Shown: one piece after another, positions 19,772 to 27,386 of the stretch
How positions within the stretch are numbered: the stretch's first letter is position 1
How the letters are laid out: every line of letters begins with the position of its first letter
Source of the DNA: Jeotgalibacillus soli
GTDB taxonomy: Bacteria; Bacillota; Bacilli; Bacillales; Jeotgalibacillaceae
DNA: 64,000 bases
Reading direction: 5' to 3'
Assembly (NCBI RefSeq): GCF_000829435.1
Contig: NZ_JXRP01000008.1
Location: 1-64,000, forward strand
Notes under the pieces: model-generated
The model's input: only the letters and a program-made list of their open reading frames with translations
Database searches by the model: none
What the model was told of the DNA's origin: nothing
Program-made: the position numbers and the translations under genes

Positions 19772-19806
19772 ACCGATGCGTAAAAAAGTTATTTGCAAAC
19801 CTATCT

Positions 19807-20676
19807 CTACGCTTTTTCACTTTCTAGTTGTTTAATATATTTATCAAGCTTCTCCTGATTTTCTTCTGAAATCTCAGGGAATTGCGGATCGATGCTTTCA
19901 ATACAGTCAATCATCACTTGCGTGATAATGTAGCGTGAGTATAATTCATCATCTGCCGGCAGAACGTACCAAGGGGATGCTTTTGTTGCTGTATTGTTTA
20001 ACATATCTTCAAAGTACTTCTGATAGCTGTCCCAGTATTTACGTTCTTCTACATCGCGAAATGAAAATTCCCAGTTCTTCTTTGGATTCTTCATTCGCTC
20101 TAGCAATCGGTCTGCTTGCTCTTCTTTAGACATATTAAAGAAAAATTTAATCACCTTGAATCCATTTTCATCCATATGACGTTCAAAATCATTTATTTGG
20201 CGAAAGCGAATTGGCCAAATTTTTTCTTTGTCTACATTGTCAGGAATCATTTCATCTTTTAATAAATCGTCATGAACTCTTGGCGCAATCACTTCTTCAT
20301 AGTGTGAGCGATTCAGGATGCCGATTTGCCCTCTCGCTGGAAGTCCGTCTCGAATCCTCCAAAGATAGTCATGATTCAACTCTGTATCAGACGGTTTCTG
20401 AAAAGAGGTTGTTTTTAGCCCTTGAGCAGTTAAATTCGAGAAAATATAACTGATCGCCTCATCCTTGCCAGCAGCATCCATTGCCTGCAAAACAACAATG
20501 ATTCCTTTTTTCTCTTCAGCATGAAGCTTCCAATGTAATTCCTTCAGCTTGCTGACGCTTTCTGGCATAAGCTGATCAATAAGTTCTTTTTCCTCAAAGC
20601 CATGATCCTCTGATGTTGCAAAGGTCTGCAGCTCAATCTTTTCATTGCCTTCAACCTTATATTTCTTTATATCCAT
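19807..20676 (-). CDS. ppk2: polyphosphate kinase 2 family protein
   Basis: A 289-aa PPK2-type phosphotransferase that moves phosphate between polyphosphate and nucleotides. The Walker A-like VLQAMDAAGKDEAI is at about residues 61-74, followed by the lid segment WRIRDGLPARGQIGILNRSHYE. The single-domain length fits class I or III PPK2. The preferred nucleotide (ADP, GDP or AMP) cannot be told from the sequence. It stands alone with its own terminator in an otherwise decayed region and looks intact. Confidence 0.9.
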   Translation of the reverse strand: MDIKKYKVEGNEKIELQTFATSEDHGFEEKELIDQLMPESVSKLKELHWKLHAEEKKGIIVVLQAMDAAGKDEAISYIFSNLTAQGLKTTSFQKPSDTELNHDYLWRIRDGLPARGQIGILNRSHYEEVIAPRVHDDLLKDEMIPDNVDKEKIWPIRFRQINDFERHMDENGFKVIKFFFNMSKEEQADRLLERMKNPKKNWEFSFRDVEERKYWDSYQKYFEDMLNNTATKASPWYVLPADDELYSRYIITQVMIDCIESIDPQFPEISEENQEKLDKYIKQLESEKA

Positions 20677-20954
20677 CTGATCTTCCCATGCCTCTCTTGC
20701 GTACCGGAAACCTCGATACCACGTTAGATTTTGAAATTGGTTTCATCAGTTAATACCCGCGTTTAACAAATTACAAACGGATGTTATGAAATTAATCGTT
20801 TCATTGATTCGATGGCTACTTAGAATAGGAGTCGCGCAGCAAATGTCGCGATCCCCTGTATAGCGTTCCAAAGCTGTACGAGATAAGGCTGATCAAGTCC
20901 ATATACACGATTAAATGCTGCTATTTCATTAAACGAAAAGCTTCTACTAGGCGC
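20677..20954. other. intergenic with possible gene scrap
   Basis: No complete gene. The minus strand at about 20822-20935 reads AAFNRVYGLDQPYLVQLWN, which vaguely resembles an oligopeptide permease segment; this is too short to call. Confidence 0.35.
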
Positions 20955-21068
20955 TTACCCATTACAGGATTCGACGAAAATCCAGAATTAAAAAATGCTT
21001 TAGAATACTACATACCGTTTGTAAAGGAGTTGAAAGAACGTGTCGAACAGAAACAACCTCAAAGATAA
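20955..21068 (+). pseudogene. 3' end of a parA-type partition ATPase
   Basis: Thirty-seven codons read LPITGFDENPELKNALEYY and end in a Glu/Lys/Gln helix before TAA at 21066. This is what I expect at the C-terminus of a plasmid or phage ParA ATPase. The rest of the gene is missing. The stop overlaps the start of the next gene, the usual coupling in partition operons, which supports the reading. Confidence 0.55.
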
Positions 21069-21513
21069 AATTAAAAAACCAAATGCGTCCCAAGCGTTCT
21101 TTAATTCATATGATAAAAAAGATGACAATTTGGATAATGACAATAACAACGAAGTTGAAAATAAGAATGCTAACGATGGTAACAATAAAACAAATAATAA
21201 TGTAAAAAATAATGACAATAATAATAACATTGACTCTAACAATGTTATTGATAAAGATAAAACATATGTTAACAATGACAATGTTGTTAATGTTAAAGAT
21301 AATGATGACAACTATTTGAGAGACCTGGCTGCTGGTAAAAAAGCGATTAAGAAGAAGCCAAAGAAAGTTTTCACTTCCTTTTATATGGATCCTGACTTGG
21401 CTGCAGAAGTAGATAAAATAGCATCTAGGGGAGAAAAAGGAGATAAGTCAAAACTTATAAACAAAGGAATTAGAACGTTGTTGGAAGAGTACGGTGTGAT
21501 CAGTAAGAATTAA
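21040..21513 (+). CDS. Asn/Asp-rich protein with ribbon-helix-helix domain
   Basis: A 157-aa protein starting with GTG (GGAG upstream). Residues 1-25 are basic; about 26-90 are a low-complexity run of Asn and Asp with scattered Lys and Val; residues 105-155 look like a ribbon-helix-helix DNA-binding domain (FTSFYMDPDLAAEVDKIA, then KSKLINKGIRTLLEEYG). Position right after a ParA remnant suggests a centromere-binding partition protein (ParB/ParR analogue) of a lost plasmid or phage. The linker DNA is a string of AAT/GAT/AAC codons. Strong terminator downstream. Confidence 0.7.
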   Translation: MSNRNNLKDKIKKPNASQAFFNSYDKKDDNLDNDNNNEVENKNANDGNNKTNNNVKNNDNNNNIDSNNVIDKDKTYVNNDNVVNVKDNDDNYLRDLAAGKKAIKKKPKKVFTSFYMDPDLAAEVDKIASRGEKGDKSKLINKGIRTLLEEYGVISKN

Positions 21514-21533
21514 ACCTCCAAATAACATTTAAT

Positions 21534-21577
21534 AAAGGAAAAGTTCCACTCGTTAGGAGTGATCTTTTCCTTTTTTC
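21534..21577 (+). terminator. terminator after the ribbon-helix-helix gene
   Basis: AAAGGAAAAG and CTTTTCCTTT pair, enclosing a second CACTC/GAGTG stem; a T run follows. Confidence 0.9.
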
Positions 21578-21995
21578 AATTTCGTAGAGATTATGTTGTT
21601 ATGGGAGGGAAGGAATCTATTTACTATTTTATAGTATCATTAGATTTAGATTGCTTCTTCAACTAATGAAGCAGTTTAGTTTAATTAGAGGAAATACTTC
21701 AGCGGTGAAGAATGTATTAGAGAGCATTCCTTAATGCACTGGACCTCATTATTAGATACAAAACAAACAATGGAAGCTCAGTACAACGTGGTGAGTTTTT
21801 TGTAAACAGCCTAGTCAGCAATTTGTTTAACGGACTTTCGAGGTATAACTAATAAGCCAAATTTCCTGATAGAGAAATTTGGCTCTTTTTGAGAGGTTAA
21901 CTCTATTTTTAATCTATTCTGCTTATGCAAAACAAGTAATGGCAGAAATGGGACAATAGATAGCTATTTTTATATGATAAGATTCAACTCCTTTG
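21578..21995. other. intergenic with orphan terminator
   Basis: No intact gene. A minus-strand TGCTTCATTAGTTGAAGAAGCA (two parts around 21655-21676) matches the recurring motif of this region. A perfect terminator follows at 21854-21890 with no gene before it, so a gene was probably lost here. Confidence 0.45.
21854..21890 (+). terminator. orphan terminator
   Basis: AGCCAAATTTC and GAAATTTGGCT pair perfectly across eight bases, then CTTTTT. No intact gene lies upstream on this strand. Confidence 0.75.
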
Positions 21996-22772
21996 TTAAC
22001 GGCAGGATATTTTGGCTAAACGTCGTATTTCATCGCTTAGTTTTCGATTAACTGGATACACTTCTTCTATGAAGCTTAAAATACGAAGTGCAGATTCAGG
22101 TACATGATCATATCCCTGTATCATGTCTGCAATCATTTCCGCGAAACGAGGGTATCTTTTTTCCATGCGCCTCTCGTTTCCGAAAGGATCGGGAAAGTAA
22201 TCCACCTCTTGCTCTATCAAATGAAGTACGGATAAAATCCTGTCCACAGCATAACCTTGTACGAACCTCGTCGCTGATAGGCGCTCTCCCCTGGCAAAGC
22301 GGCCGAGTCCCACATAGAGATTAGTTAAAGCTTCGTTCAAAGGATGGTCTAAGGAGTCTTTTTTGGGGCTAGGTATCGGGTTGGAAGGTTTTGAAATTCC
22401 CGTATTGTTGTAGGAGGGATCCTTCCAAACGACTCTCCCTTCCGTATAAGAACCATTAATAAGCTCCGATTCCTCAAATACCGCATATTCACCAAAAATG
22501 CCGTCTTCGAACAGAATTTTATAGCCAATCTCCGAATTCTTAAAAGAATAAGCTAATGGGTGAACTTCTTCTAGCCAATCCAAATGGTCGATATATCTGC
22601 TTTTCTGGTCATGCCTTACAATGACAAAGAAATCCAAATCTGAATAATCGTCCAGCCGAGCAGTCTCGATTCCAACGGAACCGACACCTAACAATAATAG
22701 TGCACCCCCTCTTCTTTCGAGCGATTTGCCGATCTCGTCCAGCCGATGCAACAGCATTTCTGTTCTCAACAT
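21996..22772 (-). CDS. nucleotidyltransferase domain protein, possible drug resistance
   Basis: A 258-aa protein with a Pol-beta type nucleotidyltransferase domain: LLLLGVGSVGIETARLDDYS followed by DLDFFVIV gives the GS...DxD signature (about residues 25-52). The C-terminal half is helical (LTNLYVGLGRFARGERLSA). This resembles antibiotic adenylyltransferases of the aminoglycoside/lincosamide type, but no substrate can be assigned. The start at 22772 has AAAGGAGG about seven bases upstream. A strong terminator-like hairpin stands in the leader, suggesting attenuation control. Confidence 0.75.
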   Translation of the reverse strand: MLRTEMLLHRLDEIGKSLERRGGALLLLGVGSVGIETARLDDYSDLDFFVIVRHDQKSRYIDHLDWLEEVHPLAYSFKNSEIGYKILFEDGIFGEYAVFEESELINGSYTEGRVVWKDPSYNNTGISKPSNPIPSPKKDSLDHPLNEALTNLYVGLGRFARGERLSATRFVQGYAVDRILSVLHLIEQEVDYFPDPFGNERRMEKRYPRFAEMIADMIQGYDHVPESALRILSFIEEVYPVNRKLSDEIRRLAKISCR

Positions 22773-22801
22773 TAAAAGTCCTCCTTTAGGTTTAAGAATG
22801 C

Positions 22802-22839
22802 AAAAAGGGTCCAACCTACTTTTCAGCGAGGTTGAACCC
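22802..22839 (-). promoter_or_regulatory. leader terminator (probable attenuator)
   Basis: On the minus strand GGGTTCAACCT and AGGTTGGACCC form an 11-bp stem with one G-U pair, followed by five T. It stands 30 bases before the nucleotidyltransferase start. Upstream, AACCTTTGGGTT could form a competing hairpin, and very short frames (MVKSH starting at 22891, or ATG-TAA just before the stem) could be read by ribosomes. This is the layout of drug-inducible resistance-gene attenuators in Firmicutes. Confidence 0.65.
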
Positions 22840-22996
22840 AAAGGTTACATTGCCTTTATTTTCCTAATGTGATTTTACCATGAACCTTAATTTCTTTCTA
22901 CCGAAAATGATTTATTTTATGTACGGTAATGTTCAAAGTACAATACAGGGGGACATATACACAAAAAGATGAAAGCAAAAGAAAACATCGATATCG

Positions 22997-23071
22997 GATG
23001 TTGAGAAGGATAAATTTCAAAATGTACTTGTATGGAAAATATCACGTCTTTCACGTAAAATGTTGTATTAA
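22997..23071 (+). pseudogene. serine recombinase scrap
   Basis: Twenty-four codons read DVEKDKFQNVLVWKISRLSR then KMLY and a stop. The segment before the stop matches the conserved VLVxKxxRLSRN of serine recombinases. Nothing else of the gene is present. Confidence 0.5.
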
Positions 23072-23107
23072 TTAAGATACTGTTTTTATAAAGGTGTGTT
23101 TTTATTA

Positions 23108-23179
23108 GTGGCTAAGAGACAGAACTTTTATCCAGAAGAAATTAATAGCAAGGTTATTCAATTAAAGTTAACGGGTTAA
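23108..23179 (+). pseudogene. IS3-family OrfA N-terminal scrap
   Basis: Twenty-three codons read VAKRQNFYPEEINSKVIQLK then LTG and stop. This is the start of an IS3-group OrfA helix-turn-helix protein, cut off after the first helix. Confidence 0.5.
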
Positions 23180-23375
23180 TCCTGATACCTATGTATTTAT
23201 GATAGATTGTGAAACTTTTCACTTAAACTAACGGATGCTTAACTTCTGGAGCAAATGTGTTCTCGCTTCCTCATTTTTTGCGTTATCCGACCGATAGCTA
23301 TTTAATTAAAATATCAGCATACTCTCTTCCTCTTCTACATAAAAATAAAAAAAGTCTGTTTTTGGGAGTGATTGT
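23180..23375. other. intergenic with recurring motif
   Basis: No gene. AAACTAACGGATGCTTAAC at about 23226-23244 is a degenerate copy of a motif also found at 25661. Confidence 0.4.
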
Positions 23376-24272
23376 ATGACTCATTATCAACAAATCCCTG
23401 GACATTTTGTAATGAATAATCAAAATGGTTTATTATTACCTCCTGAACTACATGCTGAGAAGAATGAATCATTAGAAGAGAGAACCTTTATTGAACGTTC
23501 TCTGGCTGAGAATCGATTTTGGCTTAGAATTATGAAAGAACATGCCTATTTTCTGAGTGAGGGTTTTAATAAAAAAGATAAAAATTTGATTTCGGAAGCA
23601 GATCGGTTTTTCTATTATTTTGACCAGCTTCTCAATCGAGCAAATGCGATGGCTGAAAATACTGCTCTTGTTAGAAAATTAAATGAGGAAAGCATTGAAT
23701 TAGCTACAGCCTTTAGAAATTTCAAGAGGAATGTCCTTCTTTTAATTATTAACTGTAAAATTTCCGGTTTTAACCTTCCTCTACTGGTCGATCATATTGC
23801 TCGAGAAGCTGAATATTTTGTTCGAACGCTTAAGAAATTTAATAATGGGATCCTTGACCCCATACAAGACTCCATTATTCAGGAAAATGTTTTTTGGTTA
23901 CGAATTATGATGGAACATTCACGTTTTATCTCGCATTTATTAGATCCTTCTGAGCGCAATCTTGTCAGTAAAGCAAGTCAGTTTGGTGATAATTTTGAAG
24001 TGCTATTAAACCAGGCACGAGACGTTGAATCTATGCTATATCGTAAACAGACAGCCTATCCGATTATTGGGAAGGTGAATAAAGATAGCGAAGACGCGAC
24101 AATGGAATTAAGAGAATTCAAAAAAGCAGGGCTTGAAATGATTAAGAACTGTCAAATTAAAAGCGTTATTGATCCTTTATTAGCCGATCATGTTGTACGC
24201 GAAGCTGAACACTTTTTATACATGATCAGTATCCTTGAAAGAAGATTAAAATTGAAACAGGCAGGTGGTTAG
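23376..24272 (+). CDS. DUF2935 family protein
   Basis: A 298-aa soluble, helical protein made of two related halves: FWLRIMKEHAYFLSEGF (about residues 45-61) and FWLRIMMEHSRFISHLL (about 180-196), each followed by a long helix pair ending in DHIxREAEYF / DHVVREAEHF. The repeated E-H residues are arranged like a ferritin-like four-helix bundle metal site. The family is common in spore-forming Firmicutes and has no firm function. GGGAGTG precedes the ATG. A terminator follows. Confidence 0.82.
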   Translation: MTHYQQIPGHFVMNNQNGLLLPPELHAEKNESLEERTFIERSLAENRFWLRIMKEHAYFLSEGFNKKDKNLISEADRFFYYFDQLLNRANAMAENTALVRKLNEESIELATAFRNFKRNVLLLIINCKISGFNLPLLVDHIAREAEYFVRTLKKFNNGILDPIQDSIIQENVFWLRIMMEHSRFISHLLDPSERNLVSKASQFGDNFEVLLNQARDVESMLYRKQTAYPIIGKVNKDSEDATMELREFKKAGLEMIKNCQIKSVIDPLLADHVVREAEHFLYMISILERRLKLKQAGG

Positions 24273-24326
24273 AGCTTGTTAGGCAAAATAACTTTAATAA
24301 ATGATTTAAACTTAACTGCAACAAGA

Positions 24327-24366
24327 ACTACGGGATGAGAAAATCCCTTCCCGTAGTCTGTTTTTA
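24327..24366 (+). terminator. terminator after DUF2935
   Basis: ACTACGGGA and TCCCGTAGT pair, followed by CTGTTTTT. Confidence 0.8.
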
Positions 24367-24433
24367 GACCAGTTGAAATATTCATTTCTGTCTGCGAATA
24401 ATAAAGTTATTTAATTTTGTTTCTAGAAATACA

Positions 24434-24468
24434 ATAACCATCTATCAGTTACTTTGATAGATGGTTAT
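24434..24468. repeat. perfect 14-bp palindrome
   Basis: ATAACCATCTATCA and TGATAGATGGTTAT are perfect complements across seven bases. No long T run follows on either strand, so it is not a typical terminator. It may be a remnant end of a mobile element or a regulator site without a gene. Confidence 0.55.
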
Positions 24469-24701
24469 TAAAGATGTTTAAAAAACATAGTTTTCTTCAA
24501 TTCTGTGATTTTTAGAAATAATAAAGTTGTTTCATTTCTTAAGTCGAATAAGTGTTTCTGGCATTTAAATAATGTGTGTTTTGTCAGTATGTTCATTCAT
24601 CATTTTGAATCATTACACAACGAAAAACTGTATAGTTGCTTATTTTTATACACAAATGTCAAGCTGTGCTTATTGTATTAACGAAGCAGAAGAGTGGAAC
24701 A

Positions 24702-24730
24702 GGGGTTGTCGATGCGGCAGCCCCTTTTTT
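24702..24730 (+). terminator. orphan terminator
   Basis: GGGGTTG and CAGCCCC pair with one G-U, followed by TTTTTT. There is no gene between this and the DUF2935 terminator, which implies loss of a gene. Confidence 0.65.
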
Positions 24731-24774
24731 ACTAAATAGCAGGATTGTTCAATAAGACAATAGCTTTTTCATTC

Positions 24775-24830
24775 TTGACAGACAATGCTACTATGCGATA
24801 CTATATACCGGTAATAAGTAATACCGAATA
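24775..24830 (+). promoter_or_regulatory. promoter and operator of padR
   Basis: TTGACA (24775-24780) and TACTAT (24799-24804) with an 18-base spacer. Just downstream, CGGTA (24810-24814) and TACCG (24822-24826 region) form an inverted repeat overlapping the transcription start, a likely site for PadR autorepression. Confidence 0.55.
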
Positions 24831-24884
24831 CTAGTGCTGCAAAGTACTAAAATATAAGTGAAATACAAAATGGGGGAAAAACAT

Positions 24885-25223
24885 TTGGAAAATATCACGG
24901 AAATGCTGAAAGGGGTGCTTGAGGGTTGTGTGCTTGAAATCATTAGCCGTGGCGAAACTTACGGCTATGAAATCACGCAACAACTGCGAGAACTCGGTTT
25001 CACTGATGTGGTTGAAGGCACAGTTTATACCATTACCATGCGGCTTGAGAAAAACAATCTGGTGGACATAGAGAAAAAGCCCTCCACTGTGGGACCGCCG
25101 AGAAAATTTTACACACTCAACGCAGAAGGTCAAGAGAAACTCGAAATTTTTTGGGGGAAATGGGATTTTGTCTCAAGCAAAATTAACGAACTCAAAATAA
25201 AAAAAATGAAAGGAGAGAAGTAA
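24885..25223 (+). CDS. PadR family transcriptional regulator
   Basis: A 112-aa winged-helix regulator: [20 protein letters not shown] is helix 1-3 of PadR and [17 protein letters not shown] the recognition helix and wing. I chose TTG at 24885 (protein starts [15 protein letters not shown]) with GGGGGAA six bases upstream, rather than GTG at 24858 or ATG at 24870. It lacks the long C-terminal dimerisation domain, so it is a PadR-s2 type. It is paired with a DUF1048 gene one base downstream, a common pairing. Confidence 0.88.
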   Translation: MENITEMLKGVLEGCVLEIISRGETYGYEITQQLRELGFTDVVEGTVYTITMRLEKNNLVDIEKKPSTVGPPRKFYTLNAEGQEKLEIFWGKWDFVSSKINELKIKKMKGEK

Positions 25224-25224
25224 A

Positions 25225-25566
25225 ATGAATATTTTTGAAAAAATTATCGGAAGTCTGGATGACAAGCGGGAATGGAGGGCGATGGAGGCACGTGCGAAGG
25301 CACTTCCAAGTGAGTACCGCAACGCTTACAAAGCTATCCAAAAATATATGTGGACTGCTGGTGGTGGTCCCACCGACTGGAAGGATAGCAGCCGTATCCT
25401 TTACGGCATTCTCGACCTCTTCGAAGAAGGAGCAGCGGAAGGCAAGAAAGTCACTGACCTTACGGGCGAGGACGTGGCTGCTTTCTGCGACGACCTAGTG
25501 AAGGATGAGAAAACTTGGAAGGATAAGTATCGCAAGAAGTTGAACGATACCATTGGTCGTGGCTAA
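25225..25566 (+). CDS. DUF1048 family protein
   Basis: A 113-aa soluble helical protein ([54 protein letters not shown]). It matches DUF1048, a family nearly always encoded next to a PadR gene. The function is unknown; a role as partner or effector of the PadR protein is an inference from the conserved pairing. GGAGAG precedes the ATG. Confidence 0.85.
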   Translation: MNIFEKIIGSLDDKREWRAMEARAKALPSEYRNAYKAIQKYMWTAGGGPTDWKDSSRILYGILDLFEEGAAEGKKVTDLTGEDVAAFCDDLVKDEKTWKDKYRKKLNDTIGRG

Positions 25567-26108
25567 CGATAAAATCCTAATGCTTGGTTCAATGAATTTC
25601 ATAAAATCGAGACTATAACTCCAAATTTACAAAAGTTTGTGAAACAATCTACTTTAGCTAACGGGTGCATTAGTTGAACAAGATCAGCTGCCTTCTTAAT
25701 AGGGCCTTGATTAAAATAGAATACCTTGATATAGAGGTTCATTAATACTTATGGCCATCTTTCATGACCATTAATCCGTTGCTTACTCTTTAAATCAAAT
25801 GATTCATACTCATCGTGGAAAACAAAGAATGAAGGCAGATGTAAGGCTTGCGTTATTTTTTATTAAAGCAATCTCTCTCTTATCAATCCACCCCCGAAAA
25901 TCATCGATGGCTAAAAGAAAATAAAAAAGAAAAACACTATAAATGTTTTTCTTTTTTGACCAAACCATTATTCTACAACTTCGCCCTCATACAATTTCCA
26001 ATTAAATTGAAGCTCTTTGTCTCCACTATTCACATATACAAGTCCTTTAATTAGCAATACTATGCTCATATTTGTGTTTTAGTAAATGAATTTTCTATTT
26101 TAAACGGT
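25567..26108. other. intergenic with recurring motif and a hairpin
   Basis: No gene supported. CTAACGGGTGCATTAGTTG at 25661-25679 followed by AACAAGA is the best copy of the motif that recurs across the accessory region. AAAGAAAAACA and TGTTTTTCTTT (25926-25955) form a terminator that probably serves the plus strand. Confidence 0.5.
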
Positions 26109-26405
26109 TTACTGTGTAAGATTTAGTGAATCTTGGGCTGCAGTTAAATCTATTTGTATTTGTTCTTTCATTTCATTTGGACGATAGTATCCTTTAGAAA
26201 TTATATAGCTGCTTATTTTTTCATGTGAGTCTATCGCAGCAAATAATTGCTCCCGCAGTGCTCCTCTTAGCTCTGGAGTAACCGATTCAGTGAGAGCAAA
26301 AGCAGTGTTGATCACACCGCTTTTAGAGGAAATTAAAAAATCAGTCGCCAAAATTTGATCAGTCATTCCGCTCATTCCCGTCATCGTTTTTAAAAATTCG
26401 TTCAT
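26109..26405 (-). CDS. spore coat protein, CotF-like (second half)
   Basis: A 98-aa helical protein like B. subtilis YraG/YraF-group coat proteins: ATDFLISSKSGVINTAFALT, ALREQLFAAIDSHEKIS, YIISKGYYRPN. It matches the C-terminal half of the CotF domain (helices 3-4 of the bundle). Its ATG overlaps the stop of the preceding gene by four bases, so the two halves are made together. A paralogous pair lies divergently at 26785-27365. Confidence 0.75.
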   Translation of the reverse strand: MNEFLKTMTGMSGMTDQILATDFLISSKSGVINTAFALTESVTPELRGALREQLFAAIDSHEKISSYIISKGYYRPNEMKEQIQIDLTAAQDSLNLTQ

Positions 26406-26608
26406 TGGAATCCCCCCCGATCTGTTAAAAATCCCTGTAATTGTTTTATTTGCTTTCTACTGCTGGTTACATCATTTGAAAGCAGTTCCTTAAGCTCTCC
26501 ATCTTGAACTAATGTCCCCATTGTATAGGATTTTGTTAAGCAAAGATTTTTAAATGTCAGTAATTCATGAATTTCAAGTGTCTCATGAAGTGCAAAGTCC
26601 TTTTCCAT
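26402..26608 (-). CDS. spore coat-associated protein, CotF-like (first half)
   Basis: A 68-aa protein (FALHETLEIHELLTFKNLCL, then SNDVTSSRKQIKQLQGFL) corresponding to the N-terminal helices of the CotF domain. The ATG at 26608 has GGGAG eight bases upstream; a GTG three codons earlier is too close to it. It is the first gene of a two-gene unit with the gene that overlaps its stop. Confidence 0.7.
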   Translation of the reverse strand: MEKDFALHETLEIHELLTFKNLCLTKSYTMGTLVQDGELKELLSNDVTSSRKQIKQLQGFLTDRGGFQ

Positions 26609-26784
26609 GTATTTCACTCCCTAATCAATTTTTCTTCTCGTTTATTTTGCTTATTCTATTTATTTTTATACTTTTAATTTTGGGGGCATAAGTAGAATTT
26701 AGTTATTCACTCAGCACCATAAATTCGTATAAAGAAGGAACTGTGGGGAACATTACTGTTGTTTGGGAATTTGGAGGTGAAATA

Positions 26785-26991
26785 ATGGACCAGGAAAAAT
26801 TAACCTTTCATGAAACCATGGAAACACATGAAATCCTTAATTTCAAAACCGTTTGTTTATTAAAGTCAAAAATGATGCAAGGTGTGGTCTTTGACCAAGA
26901 TCTAAAAGCATTGATGGAAAAAGATGTGAAACAATCCATTCGTGATATTAAGGAACTTCAAAATTTATATTCAAAAGCCAGAACCCATTAG
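26785..26991 (+). CDS. spore coat-associated protein, CotF-like (first half), paralogue
   Basis: A 68-aa paralogue of the gene at 26402-26608: LTFHETMETHEILNFKTVCL aligns with FALHETLEIHELLTFKNLCL, and both end in a DVxxSxxxIKxLQ helix. TGGAGGTG lies seven bases before the ATG. It leads a three-gene unit with the next coat gene and the dehydrogenase. Confidence 0.72.
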   Translation: MDQEKLTFHETMETHEILNFKTVCLLKSKMMQGVVFDQDLKALMEKDVKQSIRDIKELQNLYSKARTH

Positions 26992-27005
26992 GAGGTGCTT
27001 AACGG

Positions 27006-27365
27006 ATGAATGATTATTTAGATCCAATAAATTCTGTAGGAATGCCTGAGCTGGCGGATTCCGGGATTGCCCTAGACTTTTTGTTATCTGCAAAGAATGG
27101 AGTTAGAAATTACGCTGTTGCAATAACCGAGTCCTCTAATCCGGAGGTTAGAGCTGTGCTGAAAAAACAGTTAGAAAAAGCAATTGACATACATGGAGAG
27201 GTAACGGAACTAATGTTGAACAAAGGCTGGTTCCATCCATATAACATAAGTGAACAACAAAAATTAGATTTAAAATCTGCTCAAACAGCTGTTGAAATTG
27301 CTCAATTGCCGCTCTTCCCTGGAGAAACAAACCGTAAAGGCTTGTTCCCAACCACACCCGAATAA
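27006..27365 (+). CDS. spore coat protein, CotF-like (second half), paralogue
   Basis: A 119-aa protein (ALDFLLSAKNGVRNYAVAIT, VLKKQLEKAIDIHGEVTELM, NKGWFHPYN) paralogous to the gene at 26109-26405, with about 20 extra residues at the C-terminus (LPLFPGETNRKG). GGAGG precedes the ATG. The order CotF-like genes then adhB matches the B. subtilis yra coat cluster. Confidence 0.78.
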   Translation: MNDYLDPINSVGMPELADSGIALDFLLSAKNGVRNYAVAITESSNPEVRAVLKKQLEKAIDIHGEVTELMLNKGWFHPYNISEQQKLDLKSAQTAVEIAQLPLFPGETNRKGLFPTTPE

Positions 27366-27386
27366 AAAATGGAGGAGAGATAAAGT

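Noticed and set aside
21000-21311. Leu/Ser-rich minus-strand frame of 103 codons
   Set aside because: It is the reverse of the Asn/Asp-rich codon run of the ribbon-helix-helix gene and has no start signals.
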